Made by a program: the position numbers and the translations under genes. Source: JANMES01 sp038329865 (GTDB taxonomy: Bacteria > Planctomycetota > Phycisphaerae > Tepidisphaerales > Tepidisphaeraceae). From it: a stretch of 64,000 nt of DNA. Location of the stretch: NCBI GenBank assembly GCA_038329865.1, contig JBBQNK010000016.1, forward strand, positions 26,253-90,252, in the 5' to 3' direction. The notes beneath the pieces were generated by a model that made no database searches, was not told the origin of the DNA, and saw only the letters and a program-made list of their open reading frames with translations. This document shows positions 16,859 to 25,307 of this stretch, in pieces (positions within the stretch are counted from its first letter, which is position 1; each line of letters starts with the position of its first letter).

Positions 16859-18850
16859 CTATTTGCCGGCGGCCGGTTTCTTCTTCGGTTCCGGCGTCGG
16901 CTTGGTCTTCACCGGCGGCACGGCGGTTAACGACGGGCTTCCCACGATGCTCGGCAGCGCGTCGATGCTCACGAGGGCATTTTTCGTCGCCTCATTGGTC
17001 AGCAGCGGCGAAATCCCGCCGGCCACCGACGCCAGTGGATCGATCTTCCCTGATTCAGCCGATATCGCCGTCGCGGCCTTGCCAGCGCCGACCTTGATCA
17101 CCGTTCCCGCCAGGCTCGGCGGTCCGGCGATCGGCTCGCTGCCGGACCAATCCCACTTGGGCTTGGAGGAATGCGCGTCGATCGCCGTGAGCTTATCGCT
17201 GGAGAAAATCGCCACGTCGCCGCTCACACCCAGCAGGGTGGCGGCATGAAGTTCTTCGGGGATTTCCCACAGCTGCGCGCCGGTGGCGCGATCGAGCCCG
17301 ACCACGCCTGCCATGTCCGTCGCCGCGACCACGACCACGTCGCCCGCCACCGCCGGCGTGGAAAGCCACCGCGGCGGTTGCGAGAAGTAGAGCCCGAGCG
17401 CCATCACGTCGGCCGGCACGTCGCGGCGGTCGCGGACGTCGTTGGCGTCGTTCGGCATTTCGAGCGGCGTCTTGCCGAGCATATTTTTCAGCGCGACCAG
17501 TTTCAGTCGAAACGCTTCGCGCGTTTTCACATCAGCGTGGACCATCTGACGCGCCAGCGCAATGAGTTCTTCCCCGGGCATGAGCGTGGGCTTGAACGGC
17601 CTGATCCAGTGGATCTTCCCGTCGAACCGGTCGAGGCTGGCGGTGAGCCCGAGGCCGGCACTGACGAACACATCGGCGCCGTCGACGGTCACGCCGCTGC
17701 TGCTCCAGAGGGAATCGACTTCGTGCAGCGATCCCTGGCCGCGCCCTTCGGTGACACTGGTGTAAGCGCCGAGTTGCGACTGCCAGAGAAATCGCCCGGT
17801 CATGGTTTCAAACGCCATGACCGCCACCGGCATTGGCCGGGCCGTGTCGTCGATCGCGATCACGAGCGTTTCGCGCCCGGCGATGGTCGGCGCTGAAGCC
17901 AGCGACCACGAGCCGAGCGTTGAGGCGGTTTCCGTCGTCCAAAGGAGCTTGCCGTCGGTGGCGCGGAACGCGCGCAGGCAGCCGAACCGCGTGCCGCCGA
18001 TGATCTGCCGCACGATGACGATCTGCGGCTTGCCCGCTGAATCACAAAGAACGGCCGGGCGGTTGAAGCTGAGCCGCGCGCCGGCCATCGTTCCGTCAGC
18101 CTTGGGGACGACGAACTCCCATAACTTTTCGCCGGTTTCTTTCGCGGCGACGATGCCGCGCTCGGTCGCGACGAAGATGATTCCACCGGCCGATACCGGA
18201 ATCACCCGCTTGGCGGCGATCGGAGGATCGGCGGTGTACCACGGCGCGAGCACCGATACTGGAGCGGCGTTCGGCAGGCTGACTTTCGTGACGGCATCGA
18301 GCACGTTCTGTTGCGATTCGGTCGGCTTCCATCCGTGATCGATCGCCCGCTTGAGCAAAACCGTCGCTAAAGACGTGTCGCCGAAGTCGACCGCCCGCAT
18401 GGCGGCGCGGCCCCAGGCTTCGCCGTCCACGCTCGACAGCGGAAACGCATTAGCCACCGCGATGAAATCCCCGGGCCGAACGCCCGGTTTGGTGACCGCC
18501 GCTTCCATCGCCTGCTTGGCGGCTTCACCGTTGATTTTGTCGTACTCGGGTTGGAGCGCCGCTCGCGTGGCCGCCGGCAATGTTTCGACCCAGGCTCGCA
18601 TCGAGACCAGCGCGCCGCCGCCGCCTTCGGTGCTGAACAGTGCGTCGGGGTTGTCGTGAATCACCGCATCGATGCGGGCGCCCGCGTCGGGCCAATTCTT
18701 CTGCTGGATTGATTCAGTGAGCGGCAATATCTGGTTCTTGGCGTCGAAGGACTCCACCGGCCCCGCAAACTGCGCGTAAGACGACGTGCCGAGCATCGCC
18801 ACCACGGCCAAGCCGTACGCCGCGCGATAAATCGTTTGAAGTCGTGACAT
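16859..18850 (-). CDS. Exported PQQ-like beta-propeller repeat protein
   Basis: A 663-residue protein with a signal peptide ending near TSSYAQ. Residues about 170-640 contain repeated PQQ/BamB-type propeller blades, visible as TERGIVAAKETGEKLWEF, RATDGKLLWTT, RFDGKIHWIRPF and RATGAQLWEIPEE. The C-terminus is a short Pro/Lys-rich tail (KTKPTPEPKKK). Such planctomycetal proteins are outer-membrane or periplasmic scaffolds, or dehydrogenase-like; no cofactor residues can be assigned. ATG 18850 is preferred over 18862 because GAGAG lies seven bases before it and the hydrophobic core of the signal follows directly. Confidence 0.8.
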   Translation of the reverse strand: MSRLQTIYRAAYGLAVVAMLGTSSYAQFAGPVESFDAKNQILPLTESIQQKNWPDAGARIDAVIHDNPDALFSTEGGGGALVSMRAWVETLPAATRAALQPEYDKINGEAAKQAMEAAVTKPGVRPGDFIAVANAFPLSSVDGEAWGRAAMRAVDFGDTSLATVLLKRAIDHGWKPTESQQNVLDAVTKVSLPNAAPVSVLAPWYTADPPIAAKRVIPVSAGGIIFVATERGIVAAKETGEKLWEFVVPKADGTMAGARLSFNRPAVLCDSAGKPQIVIVRQIIGGTRFGCLRAFRATDGKLLWTTETASTLGSWSLASAPTIAGRETLVIAIDDTARPMPVAVMAFETMTGRFLWQSQLGAYTSVTEGRGQGSLHEVDSLWSSSGVTVDGADVFVSAGLGLTASLDRFDGKIHWIRPFKPTLMPGEELIALARQMVHADVKTREAFRLKLVALKNMLGKTPLEMPNDANDVRDRRDVPADVMALGLYFSQPPRWLSTPAVAGDVVVVAATDMAGVVGLDRATGAQLWEIPEELHAATLLGVSGDVAIFSSDKLTAIDAHSSKPKWDWSGSEPIAGPPSLAGTVIKVGAGKAATAISAESGKIDPLASVAGGISPLLTNEATKNALVSIDALPSIVGSPSLTAVPPVKTKPTPEPKKKPAAGK

Positions 18851-18907
18851 TCGGACTCTCATTCTAATCGATCTTCGTCCGCGGGCGGTCGCAATCGCGC
18901 GGTTCCA

Positions 18908-19435
18908 TCATCTTTTACCGTCGCCACTATCCGGGCGTTGAAAAGCGCCGTCAATGTACTTCTGGGCCAGTTCCACGTAATGCCCGGCCAGCCAACGCAT
19001 GTATTTCAGGTCCGCCTCGCGCACCGGCCGCACGATTTTGCCCGGCACGCCCATCACCACCGACCCGTCGGGCACGATCATTCCCGGCGAAACCACCGCA
19101 CCCGCGGCGATCAGGCACTCGCGCCCGATGTTCGACCGGCCCAGCACCGTCGCCCCCATGCCGATCAAACTCCCCGCGCCCACGCGCGAGCCGTGCACGA
19201 TCGCGCCGTGGCCGATGACCACATCGTCTTCAATCACGTTCGGCTCGTCGGTATCGCAGTGAATGCACGCGCCGTCCTGCACGTTCACGCGCTGGCCGAT
19301 CGTGACCGGAGCGACATCGCCACGCACGACCGCGTTGAACCAGAAACTCGTCTGCTCGCCGATGGCGATGTCGCCGGTGAGCGTTGCGTTGTATGCGACG
19401 TAGTAGCCGCCCGGGGTTTTTACGAAAAGAGCCAT
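18908..19435 (-). CDS. Gamma-class carbonic anhydrase family protein
   Basis: Left-handed beta-helix (hexapeptide repeat) protein of 175 residues, similar to YrdA/PaaY and archaeal Cam. Visible features are the opening tandem turns, RGDVAPVTIGQRVNVQDGACIH, the metal-binding histidines in IHCD, GHGAIVHG and its companion turn, and a C-terminal helix (READLKYMRWLAGHYVEL). It may hydrate CO2 or be a thioesterase/acyltransferase relative. A second in-frame ATG at 19453 would add six residues; 19435 gives the usual family start. Confidence 0.88.
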   Translation of the reverse strand: MALFVKTPGGYYVAYNATLTGDIAIGEQTSFWFNAVVRGDVAPVTIGQRVNVQDGACIHCDTDEPNVIEDDVVIGHGAIVHGSRVGAGSLIGMGATVLGRSNIGRECLIAAGAVVSPGMIVPDGSVVMGVPGKIVRPVREADLKYMRWLAGHYVELAQKYIDGAFQRPDSGDGKR

Positions 19436-19510
19436 GTAATTTCTCGAATGCAAACAAGCCGCGCGACGGAGTCGATCATATACGCTCGCTGTCCACTGCG
19501 TACGCTCCTA

Positions 19511-19608
19511 CCGGGCTTGCCGCTTCAGCGGCACGCCGCGCGACGTAATTTCTCAAGCTTTTCCCAAATCGATCCACACCCGGCATGCCGCTGAAGCGGC
19601 AAGCCCCG
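19511..19608. repeat. Inverted repeat with GGCTTGCCGCTTCAGCGGC arms
   Basis: The left arm near 19512-19532 and the right arm near 19581-19607 are complementary over about 20 bases, and each arm carries its own CCGCT/AGCGG palindrome. It fills the gap between two minus-strand genes and abuts the stop codon of the EamA gene. Confidence 0.85.
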
Positions 19609-20598
19609 TCACAGGCCGGTCGTCGTCGATCCGTCGATCAGCTTCTCATCGCGCCCGCCGAATTGGCCGAGGAATTCTACCATCACATTGGCGAGAATGA
19701 TCAGCGCCGCGCCGGCGAGGGCGGTCCGCGTGAGCGTGTGGCGTTGCTCGATGTAGTCGTAAATCGCGGTGAAGATCGGCTCGCACAGGTAGATCAGCGT
19801 GGCGCGCGTCGCGTCGATCTTCGGCTGGAAGAATGTGAGAATGCCGTACGACGCGACCGTCGAGAACAGGATCAGCAGCAACATTCGCGGCCAGACGGCG
19901 CCGGCGATCACGATGCTCCAATCCATTTTCCCATGGCCGGCGACGATCAGCACGCCGGCCGCAATAAAGCCGAGCAAGCCGGTGATGACGAACGAGAGGC
20001 CGGTCAATCGGTACGCGGTGTCGCGCGGGTAGAGCACGTTCACCGCGATCAGGTAGAACGAGAAATCGATCGAGCATCCGAGCGCCAAGATCGCCCCCAG
20101 GCCAAAACCAGATGGCGCGGCGCCGGTGAGCATCCAAATGCCGATCGTCGCGAGCCCAATGCTCATCCAGATCGCCGGCGACGGCACGCGCCGATACCAC
20201 GCCATCAAAATCAGCGGTACGAACAGCACGGTGAGCGCGGTGATGAACGAACTGACCGATGCCGTCGTCAGATCGAGCCCGAGCATCTGCAGAATCATGC
20301 CCACCGCCATCAGCACGCCCAGCAGCGACCCGCGTCCGACGCTCGCCATCGACCAGCTTCGCCGCGATTGCGGAAAAATCGCGAACCACAACACCGCCGC
20401 GAGGAAAAAACGAAACCCCACCATCAGGATCGGCCCGGCCGGGTGATTTGCGTGCAGCGTCAACGCGGCGTTCGCGAAATCGCCGATCGTCTTGGCCCAG
20501 GTGAAACTGCACCCCCAGAAAACGGTGGCGAGCACGAGATACCCGGTGGCGATGCGCTGCTGGCGGGGAGAGAAATTGGTGGGCGTTGGATGGGGCAC
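19609..20598 (-). CDS. EamA-family (DMT) transporter
   Basis: Inner-membrane drug/metabolite transporter of about 329 residues with ten hydrophobic segments in two EamA halves (for example LATVFWGCSFTWAKTIG and the C-terminal LIYLCEPIFTAIYDY loop-helix). The frame is open to an ATG at 20730, but that region overlaps the inverted repeat at 20656. The GTG at 20598 (VPHPTP) is the better start, though no good Shine-Dalgarno is seen. The substrate is unknown. It follows cysA in the same direction and could export a sulfur metabolite, which is speculation. Confidence 0.82.
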   Translation of the reverse strand: MPHPTPTNFSPRQQRIATGYLVLATVFWGCSFTWAKTIGDFANAALTLHANHPAGPILMVGFRFFLAAVLWFAIFPQSRRSWSMASVGRGSLLGVLMAVGMILQMLGLDLTTASVSSFITALTVLFVPLILMAWYRRVPSPAIWMSIGLATIGIWMLTGAAPSGFGLGAILALGCSIDFSFYLIAVNVLYPRDTAYRLTGLSFVITGLLGFIAAGVLIVAGHGKMDWSIVIAGAVWPRMLLLILFSTVASYGILTFFQPKIDATRATLIYLCEPIFTAIYDYIEQRHTLTRTALAGAALIILANVMVEFLGQFGGRDEKLIDGSTTTGL

Positions 20599-20655
20599 GG
20601 ATGATTCGGTCAGCGGATTAGCGCGGCAGATGCCGGGAACGTCAAGCGATCGAAA

Positions 20656-20720
20656 GTGGCACGGGCGGCTCGCTCGTGTTTTTTTGCTTGGCAAAGACAC
20701 GGGCGGGCCGCCCGTGCCAC
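20656..20720. repeat. Inverted repeat family E (GTGGCACGGGCGG), copy 1
   Basis: The arms GTGGCACGGGCGGCTCGC and GGGCGGGCCGCCCGTGCCAC enclose a T-rich loop. It lies between cysA and the EamA gene. The second copy is at 31880. Confidence 0.87.
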
Positions 20721-20738
20721 GAAATTCCATTTCGCCTT

Positions 20739-21812
20739 TTAGATCGAGTAATCGTCCCCGAACGTTCGCGCGTTGGCGAGCGACGCGAACATCGACTCAC
20801 CAACCTTCGGCGACAGCTCCATGTACCGCTCGCGCGTGAGTTCGGATTCGAACATCTCGCCGTTATCGAGCCGCTTGAGGTACAGCCGCACGATCGGGCC
20901 GATGGGGCTGATGTGGTCGATTTCCACCGGGATATTGGCCGACTCGCTGGCCTGGCGGGAGACTTCGATGTCGTGCGGGCGGACGTAAAGCGTCTGATCG
21001 TCGGCGGCATTGGCGTGCTTGGAGATGTCGACAGCGCTCTCGCCGATCTGCACCTCGCCGTGCGCGATCCGGCCCTTGAACAGATTCACGTTGCCGAGAA
21101 AGTTGTAGACGAATTTATTCACCGGCCGATCGTACACGTCCTGCGGCGTGCCGATCTGCTCGATTTTTCCCTCGTTCATCACCGCCACGCGGTCGGCCAC
21201 CTCGAGCGCCTCTTCCTGATCGTGCGTGACGAAAACGCTGGTGATGTGAATCTCATCGTGCAACTTACGCAGCCACCTACGGAGCTCGCGGCGGACTTTC
21301 GCGTCGAGCGCGCCGAACGGCTCATCGAGCAGCAGCACCTTCGGCTCGACCGCCAGCGCCCGGGCCAGCGCCACGCGCTGCCGCTGCCCGCCGGAGAGTT
21401 GCGAGGGGTAGCGGTCGATCAATCTCTCGAGCTGGACGAGGTTGAGCAGTTCCATCACGCGCTCGCGGATGACCTGCCGGCTCGGCCGAAGTTTTCGCGG
21501 TCGCACACGCAGGCCGAAGGCGACGTTTTCGAACACGCTCATGTGGCGGAAGAGTGCGTAGTGCTGAAAGACGAATCCCACGCCGCGCGCGCCGACGTCG
21601 GCGGTCGTCACGTCTTCGCCGGCGAAGAGCACCGCCCCGCTGCCTCGGTCGGCCGACTCCAGCCCGGCGATGATGCGCAGCAGAGTCGTCTTCCCCGACC
21701 CGCTAGGCCCGAGCAGCGCGACGAGCTCGCCGGTGGCGATTTCCAGGTTCACACCTTTAAGGGCCTTGAACTCGCCGAAGGATTTGCTGACGTTGCTGAC
21801 GGTGATGCTCAT
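20739..21812 (-). CDS. cysA: Sulfate/thiosulfate ABC transporter ATP-binding protein
   Basis: ATPase of the CysTWA importer, 357 residues. Walker A is GPSGSGKTT (35-43), the Q-loop is VFQHYALF near 82, the signature is SQLSGGQRQR near 134-143, Walker B is LLLDEPFGALD near 156-166, and the switch is VTHDQEEA near 192-199. A C-terminal TOBE-type regulatory part contains LYVRPHDIEV, typical of CysA. It is the last cys gene of the minus-strand set, separated from cysW by a family A repeat of about 75 bases that could lower its expression relative to the permeases. Confidence 0.94.
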   Translation of the reverse strand: MSITVSNVSKSFGEFKALKGVNLEIATGELVALLGPSGSGKTTLLRIIAGLESADRGSGAVLFAGEDVTTADVGARGVGFVFQHYALFRHMSVFENVAFGLRVRPRKLRPSRQVIRERVMELLNLVQLERLIDRYPSQLSGGQRQRVALARALAVEPKVLLLDEPFGALDAKVRRELRRWLRKLHDEIHITSVFVTHDQEEALEVADRVAVMNEGKIEQIGTPQDVYDRPVNKFVYNFLGNVNLFKGRIAHGEVQIGESAVDISKHANAADDQTLYVRPHDIEVSRQASESANIPVEIDHISPIGPIVRLYLKRLDNGEMFESELTRERYMELSPKVGESMFASLANARTFGDDYSI

Positions 21813-21895
21813 AAATTTTCTACAGTTTCGAACGCCGGAAATCGTCGTCCTGGGAGGGTGCCCGAGAAGTCCAAAAAGCCTGACTTGCGCAGCTT

Positions 21896-21969
21896 GTCAT
21901 CTTGAGGAACTCCGAAGGATCTAGCCGATCCGCGAAGGACGCAGATCCTTCGGAGTACCTCAGGATGAC
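21896..21969. repeat. Inverted repeat family A, copy 3, inside the cys operon
   Basis: Left arm GTCATCTTGAGGAACTCCGA and right arm TCGGAGTACCTCAGGATGAC. It interrupts the operon between cysW and cysA, so it is either a processing/attenuation hairpin or a mobile-element scar. Confidence 0.9.
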
Positions 21970-22010
21970 GAGGCGTGCATCTGTATTCACGCGATCCGGA
22001 ACGCGATTGT

Positions 22011-22868
22011 TCACGGCACCACCTTCTTCTCCATCGCCGCCAGCTTCAGCTCGCGCGAATACTTCATTTCGACCAGTGATTTCACGATCAACGTTACCAC
22101 GCCCAGCATCGCCAGGAGCGACGCGACCGCAAACGCAGGTGCCTGCGAAAAATTGTTCACGTACAGCTGCTGCACGTACAGCGGCAACGTCTGCTGGCTC
22201 GATTCGCCCGACGCCACGACCGCCACCGCGCCGAACTCGCCCATCGCCCGGGCGTTGCAAAGCAGCACGCCGTACAGCAAACCCCACTTGATGTTCGGCA
22301 GCGTCACGCGAAGGAAAGTCTGCAGCCCGCTCGCCCCCAGCACTCGGGCGGCCTGCTCTTCGTCGGTGCCTTGCGCTTCCATCAGCGGCAGCAACTCCCG
22401 GGCGACGAACGGAAATGTCACGAACGCGGTGGCCAATACGATGCCCGGCAATTGAAAGATGATCTGGATGTTGTGCCGGTCCAACCACGGCCCGAAGTAC
22501 CCGCGGGCCGGGCCAAAGAGCAGCACGAACAGCAACCCCGCCACCACCGGCGAAACGGCGAACGGCAGATCGATCAGCGCCGTCAGCAAACTCTTCCCGC
22601 GGAAACGGAACTTGCTCAAACACCACGCCGCCGCCACGCCAAAGATGGTGTTAGCCGGCACGGCGATAGCGGCCGTCAGCAGCGTGAGGCGGACGGCCTT
22701 CCAAGTGCCGGGGTCTTCCAGCGATTCCTTATACACCTGCCACCCGTCCGCCATCGCCTCGCTCGCCACCACCGCCAGCGGCAGTACGAGAATGAAGAAC
22801 AGGATCACGATCGTCAGCGCGATCAGCGTCCAGCGCACCCAGGTTGGTTCGGTCGGCCCGCGCCTCAT
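22011..22868 (-). CDS. cysW: Sulfate ABC transporter permease CysW
   Basis: Inner-membrane permease of 285 residues with six membrane segments. The coupling-helix motif is EEQAARVLGASGLQTFLRVTLPN near 170-192, and NARAMGEFGAVAVVASG near 205-221 is CysW-specific. The ATG at 22868 overlaps the stop of the small upstream ORF (ATGA) and is preceded by GGGAGG with good spacing, so both reinitiation and direct initiation are possible. It pairs with CysT to form the channel. Confidence 0.93.
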   Translation of the reverse strand: MRRGPTEPTWVRWTLIALTIVILFFILVLPLAVVASEAMADGWQVYKESLEDPGTWKAVRLTLLTAAIAVPANTIFGVAAAWCLSKFRFRGKSLLTALIDLPFAVSPVVAGLLFVLLFGPARGYFGPWLDRHNIQIIFQLPGIVLATAFVTFPFVARELLPLMEAQGTDEEQAARVLGASGLQTFLRVTLPNIKWGLLYGVLLCNARAMGEFGAVAVVASGESSQQTLPLYVQQLYVNNFSQAPAFAVASLLAMLGVVTLIVKSLVEMKYSRELKLAAMEKKVVP

Positions 22869-23053
22869 GCGAACCTCCCGGGCGCGAGCGCATTCATCGC
22901 GAGACCTGAATTCCGCTTTCGTAAAATGCTCAACCGGTTCGCCCCGCCGCTTGCGGTTTCGCAGCGTTGATCGAACAGGATCGGTGCGAAACCGGGAGCG
23001 CCAGCGACACGTGCTTCGATCCCGGGCGGATTAGCAGCATTAGAATTGCTCAT
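22865..23053 (-). CDS. Small ORF (62 aa) coupled to cysT and cysW by ATGA overlaps
   Basis: The frame starts at the ATG overlapping the cysT stop (23050-23053) and stops at the TGA overlapping the cysW ATG (22865-22868). The 62 residues begin MSNSNAANPPGIEARVAGAP and end MNALAPGRFA, with one cysteine, no membrane segment and a net positive charge. I recognise no family. Third codon positions look less GC-rich than in the flanking genes, so it may be a translational bridge rather than a conserved protein. The perfect fit at both ends argues that ribosomes cross it. Confidence 0.55.
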   Translation of the reverse strand: MSNSNAANPPGIEARVAGAPGFAPILFDQRCETASGGANRLSILRKRNSGLAMNALAPGRFA

Positions 23054-23952
23054 GCCATCCCCTTCCGCGCGAACCATCGCTGCACGAGATTCAGCCCCAG
23101 CAACACCACGAACGACGCGATGAGCATCACCAGCGCGATGCTCGCGGCTTCGGCATATTTGTTGTTCTCGAGCTGGTAAAAAATCTGCAGCGGAACGATC
23201 TCCATCCCCACCTTGTTGTTCGACATGAAAACGACCGACCCGTACTCGCCCAGCCCGCGCGCCAGCGCCAGCGCAAAGCCGGTGATCAGCGCCGGCGCAA
23301 GCTCCGGCAGGATCACGTGGCGAAACGTCTGCCACCTCGACGCGCCCAGCGACTCGGCGGCTTCTTCCAACTCCTTGCCCATGTCCTGCAGCACCGGCTG
23401 AATCGTGCGCACCACGAACGGCAGGCCGATGAAAATCAGCGCCAGCGTGATCCCCAGCGGCGTGCGGGCGATCCCCTCGTGCCACTCCGTGCCGAACGGC
23501 CAGCGGTGCTCGGCGAAGCCGCGCCATGTGATCCAAGGCGAGGTGAACCCGAGCTTCGCCAGCGGCTTGCCGACCCAGCCGATGTCTTTGTCGTACACAG
23601 TCACCAGCGCGATCCCCGCCACGGCTGTCGGCAGGGCGAAGGGAAGATCGATGATCGCGTCCAAAAATCGTCGGCCGACGAATCGGTAGCGCGTGAGCAC
23701 CCATGCCACGATCAGCCCGATGAATAAGTTCACGATCGCCGCGACCACCGATGTGCTGAAGCTGAGCACGTAAGAAGACACCACAGCCGGCCGGGTGGTC
23801 GCGTCGATAAACGCCTGCCAGGTGAACTCCGAAGATTTAACGAGCACGGCCGCCAGCGGGATCAGGACGATCAGGCTGAGGTAGAGCATCGAGTACCCGA
23901 GCGACAAACCGAAGCCGGGGATGACGCGAGGATTTCGACGCTTTTCAGCCAT
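23050..23952 (-). CDS. cysT: Sulfate ABC transporter permease CysT (CysU)
   Basis: Inner-membrane permease of 300 residues with six membrane segments. Typical marks are DLPFALPTAVAGIAL near 122-136, TLAL-like LGITLALIFIGLPFVVRTIQPVL near 165-187, the coupling motif EEAAESLGASRWQTFRHVILPEL near 195-217, and ARGLGEYGSVVFMSNN near 228-243. It starts 82 bases after the binding-protein stop and ends in an ATGA overlap with the small ORF. A 50-residue insert with WITWRGFAEHRWPFG near 145-160 is somewhat longer than in E. coli. Confidence 0.93.
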   Translation of the reverse strand: MAEKRRNPRVIPGFGLSLGYSMLYLSLIVLIPLAAVLVKSSEFTWQAFIDATTRPAVVSSYVLSFSTSVVAAIVNLFIGLIVAWVLTRYRFVGRRFLDAIIDLPFALPTAVAGIALVTVYDKDIGWVGKPLAKLGFTSPWITWRGFAEHRWPFGTEWHEGIARTPLGITLALIFIGLPFVVRTIQPVLQDMGKELEEAAESLGASRWQTFRHVILPELAPALITGFALALARGLGEYGSVVFMSNNKVGMEIVPLQIFYQLENNKYAEAASIALVMLIASFVVLLGLNLVQRWFARKGMA

Positions 23953-24034
23953 GATTCATTAAGACAAAACCGTCGGACCTGTCGCAAGCGGCACGATCCG
24001 ACGGCCTTGATTTTCGCAATACCTATACCCGCAA

Positions 24035-25051
24035 TCACTTCTTAGCGGAAATCTGATCGAACACGCCGCCGTCGGCGAAATGTTCCTTGTGCGCCTCGGC
24101 CCAGCCGCCTTTGTACAGGTCGGTGAGGTTGAAAAGATCGATCTTCTTAAACGTCTCCTCGTGCTTGGCGGCGACGGTGGGATCGGTCGGGCGGTAGAAG
24201 TTTTTCGCGGCGATTTCCTGCGCCGCCGGCGTCCATGCCCACTTGAGATACGCCGTCGCGACTTCACGCGTGCCGTGCTTGTCGACGTTCTTATCCACGA
24301 TCGCCACCGGCGGTTCGGCTAAAATGCTGACCGACGGATAGACCACTTCAAACTTGCTCGCGCCACGGTTTTGCGTGGCCAGCAGTGCCTCGTTCTCCCA
24401 GGCGAGCAGCACATCGCCCTGCCCTTTCACAAAGGTGCTGGTGGCGCCGCGGGCGCCGCTGTCGAGAATCGGCACGTGCTTGAACAGATCCGCCAGATAC
24501 GCCTGCGCTTTCGCGGTATCGTTGCCGTTGTGGCGAAGCGCCCAGCCGTACGCGGCCAGGTAATTCCATCGCGCGCCGCCGGAGGTTTTGGGGTTGGGCG
24601 TGATCACTGCGACGCCGGGCTTCACGAGATCGCCCCAGTCGGCGATTCCTTTCGGATTTCCCTTACGGACGAGAAACACGATCGTGCTGGTGAACGGCGT
24701 GCTGCGGTTGGAAAATTTTTCCTGCCACCCGGCGTTGATCAGCTTGGCATTGACGAGGGTGTTGATGTCCTGCGCCAGCGCGAGCGTAACGACGTCGGCC
24801 TCAAGCCCGTCGGCGACTTTTCGCGATTGCGCGCCCGACCCGCCGTGCGTGGTCTCGACGGTCACGTCCTGCCCCGTCTGAGCCTTGTAGGCCTTGGCGA
24901 ATTCGGCGTTGTACTGCTTGTAAAGTTCGTGAGTGGGATCGTAAGAGACGTTGAGAAGCTTCGTCTCCGCCCGCGCGACGCTCGCGCCGACAGCCGAGAT
25001 TCCGATCACTGCCGCCAACACCGCTGTGAATAAATTCTTTGAGATACGCAT
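24035..25051 (-). CDS. Sulfate ABC transporter periplasmic binding protein
   Basis: Exported Sbp/CysP-type protein of 338 residues, signal peptide ending near SVARA-ET. Conserved parts are LLNVSYDPTHELYKQYNAEF near 33-52, THGGSGAQSRKVADGLEADVVTLALAQD near 74-100, and ITPNPKTSGGARWNYLAAYGWAL near 147-169, which build the sulfate site. It is the first gene of the minus-strand sulfate importer and has GAAGGAAGAA just upstream. It could bind sulfate or thiosulfate; which one is not readable from sequence. Confidence 0.93.
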   Translation of the reverse strand: MRISKNLFTAVLAAVIGISAVGASVARAETKLLNVSYDPTHELYKQYNAEFAKAYKAQTGQDVTVETTHGGSGAQSRKVADGLEADVVTLALAQDINTLVNAKLINAGWQEKFSNRSTPFTSTIVFLVRKGNPKGIADWGDLVKPGVAVITPNPKTSGGARWNYLAAYGWALRHNGNDTAKAQAYLADLFKHVPILDSGARGATSTFVKGQGDVLLAWENEALLATQNRGASKFEVVYPSVSILAEPPVAIVDKNVDKHGTREVATAYLKWAWTPAAQEIAAKNFYRPTDPTVAAKHEETFKKIDLFNLTDLYKGGWAEAHKEHFADGGVFDQISAKK

Positions 25052-25197
25052 AACATTTCTTCCTTCTGAACCACTTTGATTGAGTCGAAAACGGCGCGAA
25101 TCGCGCTTGAATGATCGAAGTGATTCAACACTGATTAGCAGGGACAGTGAAGTGGGAGACGAAGGTTAAATGCATCGGCTGGTTCATGGAGCGAGGG

Positions 25198-25307
25198 ATT
25201 TTATCGACGCAGATCCAAAGATCAAGAAGGAAATACTATTTTACCTATAAATAAAGTAGGTTATCGATATAAATATATTAAAATAAGATACTTACGAATT
25301 TTATCGA
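25198..25307 (-). promoter_or_regulatory. AT-rich control region of the sulfate importer with candidate operators
   Basis: A strongly AT-rich island in a GC-rich chromosome lies 150-250 bases upstream of the binding-protein gene. It holds three TTATCGA sites (within ATTTTATCGA at 25198-25207 and 25298-25307, and TTATCGATA at 25261-25269) and a perfect inverted repeat ACCTA-N9-TAGGT at 25243-25261. These look like sites for a dimeric repressor or activator and an UP-like element. No regulator gene of the CysB or CymR type is in the window. Confidence 0.5.
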
